In this document: positions 1 through 7,600 of the stretch, piece by piece
How positions within the stretch are numbered: the first letter of the stretch is position 1
Layout: every line of letters starts with the position of its first letter
DNA from: Ferruginibacter sp.
GTDB lineage: Bacteria; Bacteroidota; Bacteroidia; Chitinophagales; Chitinophagaceae
DNA length: 11,179 nucleotides
Assembly: GCA_025362765.1 (NCBI GenBank)
Contig: JANYFI010000096.1
Location: 1-11,179, forward strand
Reading direction: 5' to 3'
Program-made: the position numbers and the translations under genes
The notes under the pieces: model-generated
Told to the model about the DNA's origin: nothing
What the model saw: the letters and a program-made list of their open reading frames with translations, nothing else
Database searches by the model: none

Positions 1-1529
1 CCGTAACTGCCGCCCATAATCGCTACTTTTTTTGGATCAACCAATCCCTTTGCAACCAGATATTTTACACCCCAGGTTATATCGTCCTGCATCAGTTTTC
101 CCCATTGCAGGTTGCCGGCATCAAGATAATTTTTACCATACCCGGTACTACCCCTAAAGTTGGGCGCCAATACCACAAAGCCGCGGTTGGCCATCAGTTG
201 CGCATAACTATTCATGCCCCAGTAATCCCTTGCCCAAGGCCCGCCATGCGGAAATACCAATAAGGGCAGCATCTTTCCATTGCTTTGTTTTGGAATAGTA
301 ACATAGGCTGGAATTTCAAGCCCGTCACTGCTTTTGTAACGGATAGACTGCATAGAGCTCAGGTATGGTTCATATTGTTTAAGCTTTGGCCTTGGCGTAT
401 ATTGAAATACCAGTTTTTTAGTAACCCTGTCAAAAAGATATACGTCAGGAGCATGTACATCGCTTGTTACATTGATCAGTACTTTTTGCTCATCTTTTGT
501 TGAACCGCTCCAGGCAATTTGCCGTCCCGGAAATTTTTGTTGCAGGAAATTAAAATCAGCTTCCACTTTTTTATCTTTAAAATACAGGCGCAGGCGATCA
601 TCGTAATAACTGGTGAACTGAAGCTGGTGAGATACATCACTAAATGCTGCATCTTCCAGATCAACACGTTTTAACGGATCCTGTTCAACCAGTGTGGTAC
701 TTCCTGTTTCAGGATCCATCAATAGCAATTGTACAAAATTGGTTCCTTTGTTACTGCTGATATAAGCCTTTTTATTGTCTGCAGAAAATGCATTTATCCC
801 TGCGGATTCAAGCGGCCCTACTTCATAAATTTTGCTAAGGTTCCCCTTCTCATCTACGTGTAATATTTCAGTGCTGCCATCTTCTGGATTACGGATGGCC
901 AGCCTCGGCGTTTCGTTCCAGTCAAACATCCAGCCGCTGATACGATCGTTGTTTTCACGCAGCTTTTCCAGCTTGCCGGTGGAGATACTTAATTTGTATA
1001 AGTCGTGCCATTTAGGATCTCGGTCATTTATGCCTATCATCATAACGTCAGGATTTTTTTTGCTTACAGCAAAAATTTCCGCTCTTATTTTTTCATTGGG
1101 CGTAAGATTACGTGCAGGTGGAAATCCACTCGTATCCGCATCATCCGCTGGGTTAACGGCATATATATTGTAATTTTCGTTGCCACCCTTGTCCTCTACA
1201 TACAAAATATATTTACCATCATAGCTCCAAAAATAGCCTCCTACCGGGCGGTCATTGGCGGTTAACTGTTTTGCTTTATCAAAAGGTTCTGTTATCTTCT
1301 TTACAAAAATATTCAGCACCCCTTTCCAGGGTTTTAAAAACGAAATAAATTTTCCGTCGGGGCTCAACTGCCCACCGGCGATCTCAGGATTTCCTAAGAA
1401 TATTTCCCGGTCGATTAACGGCGGAACTTTCGTTTTTTTTTGAATAACGGGGTTGCTTTGCGCAAAAGAATCCACAACTATCATTACAGCCAGTAAAGAC
1501 AGCAGGGCCAATTTTAAATTTGATTTCAT
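1..1529 (-). CDS. Secreted S9-family (prolyl oligopeptidase) serine peptidase, 3' part missing
   Basis: The reading frame is open from the ATG at 1529 to the window edge (509 codons). It starts with a Sec signal peptide: MKSNLK, a hydrophobic core LALLSLLAVMIVV, and a likely cleavage site around DSFAQ. The N-terminal two thirds read as a beta-propeller of WD/TolB-like repeats, for example GGQLSPDGKFISFLKPWKG and GGYFWSYDGKYILYVEDKGG. An alpha/beta-hydrolase domain follows, with the S9 oxyanion-region motif HGGPW (His428) and the nucleophile elbow GGSYG (Ser508) at the very edge of the window. The catalytic Asp and His lie outside. S9 dipeptidyl/acylaminoacyl peptidases are usually 630-700 residues, so about 130-180 residues are missing. 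It probably cleaves peptides in the periplasm for nutrition. It lies 472 bp from the kinase gene and is probably a separate transcript. Alternative: another S9 subfamily member (DPP-IV-like or acyl-peptide hydrolase), which cannot be resolved from this part. Confidence 0.93.
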   Translation of the reverse strand, partial: MKSNLKLALLSLLAVMIVVDSFAQSNPVIQKKTKVPPLIDREIFLGNPEIAGGQLSPDGKFISFLKPWKGVLNIFVKKITEPFDKAKQLTANDRPVGGYFWSYDGKYILYVEDKGGNENYNIYAVNPADDADTSGFPPARNLTPNEKIRAEIFAVSKKNPDVMMIGINDRDPKWHDLYKLSISTGKLEKLRENNDRISGWMFDWNETPRLAIRNPEDGSTEILHVDEKGNLSKIYEVGPLESAGINAFSADNKKAYISSNKGTNFVQLLLMDPETGSTTLVEQDPLKRVDLEDAAFSDVSHQLQFTSYYDDRLRLYFKDKKVEADFNFLQQKFPGRQIAWSGSTKDEQKVLINVTSDVHAPDVYLFDRVTKKLVFQYTPRPKLKQYEPYLSSMQSIRYKSSDGLEIPAYVTIPKQSNGKMLPLLVFPHGGPWARDYWGMNSYAQLMANRGFVVLAPNFRGSTGYGKNYLDAGNLQWGKLMQDDITWGVKYLVAKGLVDPKKVAIMGGSY

Positions 1530-2001
1530 GTTGAGTTGGTTTTATTGAAATGATATAGTTAAGAAAAATATGGCAGAAGCTACGTGTTGTAAATTTATCG
1601 TATATTTTTAAAAAAAGTATCGCTTGTCAATTTATACCAATAGAATCTGATCCTGCTCATGGCAGACTGAAATATTCAAAGCAGGTTCGGGCTGACAGCG
1701 TAAAAAAATTTGATGGCAGACTTTCAAAAGAAATCTTTATTAAAGCAGTATTGAAATATATCTTAGTAAAAAATACAAGAGGAAAATTTGAGGAGTAGTA
1801 AACAGACGGAAATACAATACAATGGCAGCGTATACAATCAATCAATAGTGAAGAAAATACATCAGGTATTAGGGAGTAAATATTGATTTTTAAAAGAATG
1901 ACCCTCTCTGGCACGTTGTAGCCTGGAAAAGTAACGCAATTGCTTTTAGATAGCGTTCTTTAACTTTCATTTTCCAAAAGCTGGCGACTGTTTTATACCT
2001 G
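1530..2001. other. Intergenic stretch without a convincing gene
   Basis: This 472-bp A+T-rich stretch separates the kinase gene from the peptidase gene. It should contain the peptidase promoter and leader. On the minus strand a TAAATTTA element about 60 bp before the peptidase ATG resembles the Bacteroidota -7 motif TAnnTTTG with one mismatch, but no clear -33 element was found. Nested inverted repeats lie just downstream of the kinase (TGGAAAA 1924-1930 with TTTTCCA 1970-1976; AACGC 1933-1937 with GCGTT 1953-1957) but no U-run follows, so a terminator is not supported. On the plus strand a frame is open from 1559 to a TAG at 1796-1798. It has no ATG, contains an in-frame 10-bp direct repeat ATGGCAGACT (1659 and 1713), and resembles no family I know. 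It may be a gene remnant or chance. Confidence 0.6.
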
Positions 2002-3639
2002 TTAATAATCATTAACGCGGTTGAGGTCTTTTTTTGCGATCCATCCCTTACTGATTTTCCCTCTTGCATCCAAAATGGTTACATAAATAAATGCCCCTTT
2101 TTCATCTGTGGCGGTAATGATTTCGTCAGAAGGAATGATGTACACATTTGTCCTGGTCCCTTCATCAGGCGACTCATGAAAAAAAGCCCTGCTAATCACT
2201 TTAAATTCCTTACCTGTGGCTGCACTGGTATTATACCTGGTATTGGCGACATCTGTTTCAGCTGACGGTTGGCGTGGTTTACTCACCGTATTTAAAGATG
2301 CGGAAATGGGTTTCCTCCATTTTATTTTTACTTTTTTTGATAACTTATCTTCTTGTGCCAAAGAAGAATCCAACGGCTTGCTCAGCGTTTGAAGCGGTGC
2401 AACAATAGTATCTTTTATACCAGTCTTAGGTGGCCGCAACAATGAATCGTAGGTTGTAAATCCTGCCAGGCCCACCGCTACAAACAGTACTAAAAAAAAC
2501 AATCCTTTCGAAATGCCGTTCTTTGTTGCTTTTGACATACCATAACTTTCAGCGTACTGGTATTGCTCAATTGTTTTTTCTTTTAATGCCACTTCATTTT
2601 GCAACTGGTCTATCAGGTTGTTTTTTTCTACAGACTGTAATTCCAATTGTTCAACCAGTTTTTTTAACTGCAGTTCATTTGTGCGGGCAATCGTTAACTG
2701 TTCGGTTGACACGTTCACCATTTTATGTTCTTCAGCGATCATACCAGCATGAATGAATTCCTGTAATTCCGTTCCGTTTTTAAATCGCTTTGAAGGCTCT
2801 TTTTCAAGACACCTGCTAATCATATTGATTAGCCAGTCGGGCACCTGCATTTCCCTTTCTTTTTTATCGTATCCCCAACTGGAAGGCATGGTTTCTTTTC
2901 TCAGTGTTAGTAAATCAGGTGGGGCATTTTCCATATGTGCCAGCATCACAACATTGCGCCCCATTTCCCCTTTACCATTTAATGGAAAGGGAACTGTACC
3001 TGCAAGCAATTCAAACAAAATAATTCCGAGGCTGTAAATATCTGTTTCAAAATACATCACGCCCATATTTTGTTCCGGCGCCATAAATTCTATCGCCCCG
3101 GCATGGCGAATACTGGTACGACGTTGTTCATCCGACATAATGGATAACCCAAAATCAAGTAAAATATAATTGCCGGTGCGCTGGTTAAATTTTACGTTAT
3201 TACTTTTTATATCGCCGTGCTTAATATCTGCCCGGTGACAATGCGCCAATGCATTGGATAAATGGTCTGCTACTTTAATGGCTTCTTTAATAGTAAAAAC
3301 AGTATCGTAAGGCGGTGTAAGCAATTCGCCCAAATCAGGCCCTTCAATATACTCCATTTCAATGTAGGGAAGATTGCCGGAAGTGGTAATACCTGAAGCT
3401 ACAATACTCACTACATTGGGGTTAGGAGATTCGTTTACTTTTTTTAATTTCTGCACTTCATTTTGAAAAGAAATAAAATTTTTATCCTCGTCTGTTTCGC
3501 TGGCGATTGGAGTGGGCAATATTTTGATGGCGGTAATAATTTCGCCGCTTCTTCTTGCTTTATACACAGAGCCCTGCCCTCCTGATTTTACTGCACCCAG
3601 GTTTTCCAATCCTTCTGTTATTGTAAATACTTTCGCCAT
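2002..3639 (-). CDS. Membrane-anchored Hanks-type Ser/Thr protein kinase with extracytoplasmic SH3-like domain
   Basis: This 545-residue protein has an N-terminal kinase domain (about 10-300). Visible motifs are the glycine loop SGGQGSVYKA (19-28), the ATP-anchoring Lys39 in TAIKIL, Glu61 as likely alpha-C glutamate, the catalytic loop HGDIKSNN (Asp143, Asn148), DFG (162-164), APE (187-189) and DIYSLG (200-205). The usual HRD is HGD, so it is a non-RD kinase. Thr175 and Ser176 in the activation segment are candidate autophosphorylation sites. A heptad-like coiled coil follows (about 315-362), then one membrane helix (about 379-396), a Ser/Pro/Lys-rich linker, and a C-terminal SH3b-like beta domain (about 478-540) ending GWIAKKDLN. 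The topology matches PknB-type kinases but without PASTA repeats. The start at 3639 was chosen because it lies 4 nt after the FHA stop and begins MAKVFTITE; an upstream in-frame ATG at 3687 would overlap the FHA gene by 44 bp and adds residues unlike a kinase. It presumably phosphorylates cell-wall proteins encoded nearby (inference). Confidence 0.95.
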   Translation of the reverse strand: MAKVFTITEGLENLGAVKSGGQGSVYKARRSGEIITAIKILPTPIASETDEDKNFISFQNEVQKLKKVNESPNPNVVSIVASGITTSGNLPYIEMEYIEGPDLGELLTPPYDTVFTIKEAIKVADHLSNALAHCHRADIKHGDIKSNNVKFNQRTGNYILLDFGLSIMSDEQRRTSIRHAGAIEFMAPEQNMGVMYFETDIYSLGIILFELLAGTVPFPLNGKGEMGRNVVMLAHMENAPPDLLTLRKETMPSSWGYDKKEREMQVPDWLINMISRCLEKEPSKRFKNGTELQEFIHAGMIAEEHKMVNVSTEQLTIARTNELQLKKLVEQLELQSVEKNNLIDQLQNEVALKEKTIEQYQYAESYGMSKATKNGISKGLFFLVLFVAVGLAGFTTYDSLLRPPKTGIKDTIVAPLQTLSKPLDSSLAQEDKLSKKVKIKWRKPISASLNTVSKPRQPSAETDVANTRYNTSAATGKEFKVISRAFFHESPDEGTRTNVYIIPSDEIITATDEKGAFIYVTILDARGKISKGWIAKKDLNRVNDY

Positions 3640-3643
3640 AATA

Positions 3644-4417
3644 TTATTCGCCGCCTGTAGAGGTAAATTCCAATACAGCTTTATCACCTAAAATCACCTG
3701 GTCTCCTTCCTGCAGGCGATGCCCCACTTCGATAGCCTGCATTTTTATAAACCCACCATCTGCCGTATGTATCTTCATTTTGTTATTGGGGGGAATGCCG
3801 CCCTCATCCGCAAAAATTAAAAACGAACCACTGGAGGGTTCCCATTCAATATGCGCATGCTGGCGGCTTACAGAACGATTAATATCCATTGATTCCGTTG
3901 CCGTAAAGGCAATCATATTTTTTCGCACGAAGCCGCCGTTTAACTGCACTTTGGCTTCGCGGCCAATATTTATTTTTTCTTTGGATGGTTCCAGCACGTA
4001 TATTTCTTTTTCCGCATTGCCCCCTAAAATCCTGATATAGGCACGGGCTTTTTTATTGACGATACCCGCCTTTCTGGTGGAGATAAAGAGGGCCGTTTTT
4101 ATTTCTGCTGATACATAAGAATGATCAGGATATTTATCAGTGAATACAATTTCATATTTCCAGGATGATGGTAACTGAATGGCGTAATCATCCGCAATTT
4201 TTTGTACTACGTCCCTAAACTTGTCTGGGTTCGCAGCATGTACCACCGATTCATATAGGTATCGTTCAGATTCTGTACAATTGACGTAGAGATAGATGCC
4301 ATTGATATTGGCACCTTCACCGCCCTCTGCGAGCTGTAGTTTTTCTTTAATAAACTGTAATAAAATATTCCTTATTTTTTTTACATCCGCCGCAGGTTCT
4401 TTAAATAGTTTAAACAT
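3644..4417 (-). CDS. FHA-domain (phosphothreonine-reader) protein
   Basis: This 257-residue soluble protein has no signal peptide or membrane segment. The N-terminal module (about 1-125) is alpha/beta, with helices at 10-28 and 65-80 and the strand region SSWKYEIVFTDKYPD; it resembles the first part of the FhaA-like protein at 10248-11179. The C-terminal FHA domain (about 125-254) shows the expected ligand residues: Gly152-Arg153 in INIGRE, Ser184/His187 in SVSRQHAHI (S-x-x-H), and Asn211/Asn212 in the loop that normally carries Asn-Gly. The final strands read GDQVILGDKAVLEF. FHA domains bind phosphothreonine peptides. With the kinase ATG only 4 nt after its TAA, the two are almost certainly co-translated, so this protein is a plausible substrate or adaptor of the kinase (inference). 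No Shine-Dalgarno sequence precedes the ATG, only an A-rich stretch, as is usual in Bacteroidota. The 251 bp before it contain repeats and might hold a secondary promoter, though I cannot identify one. Confidence 0.93.
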   Translation of the reverse strand: MFKLFKEPAADVKKIRNILLQFIKEKLQLAEGGEGANINGIYLYVNCTESERYLYESVVHAANPDKFRDVVQKIADDYAIQLPSSWKYEIVFTDKYPDHSYVSAEIKTALFISTRKAGIVNKKARAYIRILGGNAEKEIYVLEPSKEKINIGREAKVQLNGGFVRKNMIAFTATESMDINRSVSRQHAHIEWEPSSGSFLIFADEGGIPPNNKMKIHTADGGFIKMQAIEVGHRLQEGDQVILGDKAVLEFTSTGGE

Positions 4418-4460
4418 GGTTGGTTATTTTTTTTATAAATAATTTTGACCTCGCCCCCAA

Positions 4461-4481
4461 CCCCTCTCCAAAGGAAAGGGG
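4461..4481. repeat. Palindromic intergenic repeat (CCCCTCTCC-AAA-GGAAAGGGG)
   Basis: Two 9-nt arms flank an AAA loop. One position is mismatched on the plus strand (C/A), but in the minus-strand transcript it becomes a G-U wobble, so the operon RNA could form a 9-bp hairpin with a UUU loop. No U-tract follows in the transcription direction, so it is not a classical terminator. Very similar CCCCTCTCCAAAGGAGAGGGG palindromes are scattered between genes in many Bacteroidota; this is general recollection and not a search result. It may stabilise or process the transcript between the SEDS-PBP gene and the FHA-kinase pair. Confidence 0.6.
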
Positions 4482-4550
4482 AGTTTGATTCGTTGTCTTT
4501 CGTTTCTTTTCCTAATTTCCGTTTCCCGTGCAATTGAATTCTTAGCCTGT

Positions 4551-4615
4551 TTAATCCATTCTAAATACACCGAAAATTTAATCCGTTATCATCTATATAA
4601 TCCGTATCATCCGTG
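4551..4615. repeat. Short degenerate TAATCC / ATCCGT reiterations
   Basis: TAATCC occurs at 4552, 4579 and 4598, and ATCCG recurs at 4609, giving an irregular series (TAATCCATT, TAATCCGTTATC, TAATCCGTATC, ATCCGTG). Spacing is uneven (27, 19 and about 11 nt), so it is not a clean tandem array or a CRISPR. It lies in the 251-bp gap between the SEDS-PBP stop and the downstream FHA gene, next to the palindrome at 4461-4481, and looks like dispersed repeat DNA. A regulatory role is possible but not shown. Confidence 0.35.
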
Positions 4616-4668
4616 TTCTATCATTCGGTCTGATCTTCATGAGTAATTGCCTGTGCCACCTGAATGGG

Positions 4669-7600
4669 TTACGGCAATAGCTGATCGTTATCTTCTTTCT
4701 CCTTTTTCGGTGCTTCAAAACTTTTTATATAATTTCTTTCCAGTAATAATGGAATGATATGGCTGCCCGCTAATTGCACCGCATCACTAGAGCCCTTCGC
4801 GCCTTCAATTCTTATACAAACAACGATATGTCCCGCACCTTCGGCTTTTGGTGCAAAAAACACATACCATCCGTCATTGATTGTTTCACCCTTATAAATT
4901 CTTTCCGGTGTACCAGTTTTACCGGCAACAAATATTCCAAGTTTACCCCTTTTAGAAGCACTCTGCTTTTTCATATAGCCTGTCATACGGCTGGCGTATA
5001 AAGAATCATTTACAATGGAAATACCTGGCTTACCGGCAACCGCTTTTCCGTTGATATCCATCACATATCTTTCCGGCATCATTACGCCATGGTTAGCTAT
5101 GGCCGACGCAACCCTGGCTATTGCCGCAGGTGTGGCTACCAGTTCGCCTTGTCCCCATGCCATACCGGAAACGCCCATCGCTCTGGTTCGCCGGATATTA
5201 TTTGGATTGTATTTTTTCAGACTGGTGAATTCAGTCTTTCTCCAAAGCTCCCGCCACTTTTCCTGCTGCACTGCATTGTTGGTTTCATTGTCAAAATAAT
5301 AGCCGCCGACCCCATGCAAAAACATGCCCGATTGCATGTACAAAGTGGCCATTTGTTCCTGCAGTTTTTCTTCGTTGGCGAGCCGGATGAAAAATGAATT
5401 GTTTGATTTCACTATTGCGTTTTCAATATTGATCAATCCAGCTTCATCCGGTTCGGGGCCGGTAATCCGGATCAAATCTTTCGGATAAATCCGGATCATT
5501 TTTTTTGATGCAGCATCCCCCAGCTTATTAAATGCCGCCAATGCAGTAACAAGTTTTGCAGTAGAGCCAGGTTGTGTAGCATGTGTAAACCCAATATCAG
5601 TATTTACATTCCAGCCAGGCAAATGATTCAATTCACTTTCGCCCAGGTTAAGGCGATCCCAGTCATTCAATGGTGCCTGTGGCCACATTGCCGAAGCAAG
5701 TACATCGCCGGTATTGTCTTCCATCACTACTACTGACACCCTTTTTCTTTTCACGCTGTCATCATTTTGCACCGCCAGTTCAATTTTAGTTTGTAAAGCT
5801 GCATCCATGGTGAGTTTTACATCCCGGTTACGTTTTTTAAATGCTTCCACTGCGCTGCTGTTAATACCTGCCAGTAACAAATCAGTCAGCGCACTGTAAT
5901 CTCTTTTTGTAACAGTAATCTGGGTCTCGCTTGCAGGTGAAAATTTTTCAGCTTTGTAAGCGCTGGCGCTTACCTGGAATTTAATCAACGGCGCAGGAAA
6001 TCCGCGGAGTTCCGATGCATGTTCATACTCCGCAAAATAGCCGTTATTGCTACCATCAAACACATGCGTATTGGCATCCCCTGTCCAGAAAAACATGTGT
6101 TCGCCAAAAGGATAATAGCGGTCAGCCCTTTTATAAGCGAGTGAGGCAATATCACTGGCCGGTATGCCGTAGGCAGTCAGGGAATCCTTTTCCTTCTGCA
6201 CCAGCCTGGCATCACTCGTTGCCAATATTTTTCCATTGCGGTCAACTATATTCCCTGCCTGCAGGCGATTCATTAAAATATTAATCCTGGGATTATAGCT
6301 GAATAACCTGGCTCCGCTGCGATCCGCTACCAGCGCCGGTTCTACAATCCATTTCCTATTGTTAACTGTAAAGCCTGATACATTCACCGCCAGCAACACA
6401 ATTGCCACACAGGCTGCCAGCAATGCGGGTATTAAATTTTTATCCTGCCGTTGCATAATGTATTTCATTTGCACTTTTGATCCGTTAATTTTTGACGCCG
6501 ACAACAAGAAACCCGCAGCAAGCATGCTGCACAATAATGAAGTTCCGCCATAACTGGTAAAGGGCAATGCCACGCCTGACAAAGGCAATGCACCGGTGGA
6601 GCCTCCCGCAATCAATAAAAATTGTACGAAGGTTCCAATGCCAATACCGGCACATAAATAAAATAAAAATGGTGTACCTGTTTGCCGACCGATAATGATG
6701 GAGCGGTGCAGGTAGATTAAAAATAAAATGAACACACAGGTTATTCCTGCCCAGCCAAACTCTTCACCCATTGCCGGTAATATCATATCCGTATGAGCTT
6801 CTGGTATCGTCTTGGCAAAACCTTCGCCTGCTCCCTGGCCGGTAATGCCACCACTTGAAATGGCCCAAATACCATTGGCAACCTGGTCGCCGCCAAATAC
6901 CTGGTTGTTCCAGGGATCGGTCCAAATCGCTTTTCTGTCCACCAGTCTTTGCATTGGCCCGGGAATCAATTTAGCCAGCGTATGTATTTTATCAAGTAAT
7001 AAAAAACCACTGACCACTACAAGGGCCATGGTTGCAGACTCACTCAATTTCTTTTTTGTTATCAGCATATACAAGGCCATCACCACCACCGCAACGCCTG
7101 TTGCCAGCCAAACATTTTTAATCAACCAAACACTTAGCACATAGACCACCAGCGCCGCCACTACTTCCATAAAATCGCCCCGGCAAAAAGAAAATAAAAT
7201 GATAAACGTGAAGCAACAAACAATTGCGGGACCCAGATCGCCCAGTAGTAAAAACATTAAAATAGTAGTGAGAATGGCAACCAACGCAAAAACAAAAAAA
7301 TACAACCGCTTATTCCACGAAGGATATTGTGAAATAAAATTTTCATTCTTTGCAAAAAAACCGGCGAGAAATAATATGATAAGGTACTTTACAATTTCGC
7401 TGGGCTGAAAACCAAACAAGTTTACTTTAACACCACTGCCCTGCGGGCCTGTACCAAACAAAATAGTTAAAATTAACAACCCGATTGCACCCAGTGCCCA
7501 GGGCCAGCCGTTGGCCGCGTTCGGGTTGTTTTTAAAAATAAACAGGCGGAATAAACCGGAGTCGGCGGTAAACTTTTTAAGGTTGACAAATTGAAGCATA

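Noticed and set aside
1657..1914. 85-codon minus-strand frame in the intergenic stretch
   Set aside because: Hydrophobic, Cys/Phe/Ser-rich composition typical of an antisense shadow, no recognisable motif and no start signal; the complementary strand reads more like protein over the same bases.
1924..1976. Nested inverted repeats after the kinase gene as a terminator
   Set aside because: Short arms (7 and 5 bp), an asymmetric interior and no U-run on the minus strand; pairing of this size can occur by chance in A+T-rich DNA.
2001..2016. GTTAAT-AATC-ATTAAC hairpin at the kinase stop codon
   Set aside because: A six-bp A+T-rich stem with a four-nt loop and no U-tract; too weak to call a terminator.
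3640..3687. Upstream ATG giving the kinase 16 extra residues
   Set aside because: It would overlap the FHA gene by 44 bp and adds residues not typical of kinases; the ATG at 3639, 4 nt after the FHA stop, fits the operon spacing.
4552..4615. CRISPR-like or tandem repeat array
   Set aside because: Units are about 6-12 nt, degenerate and unevenly spaced, with no spacer structure.
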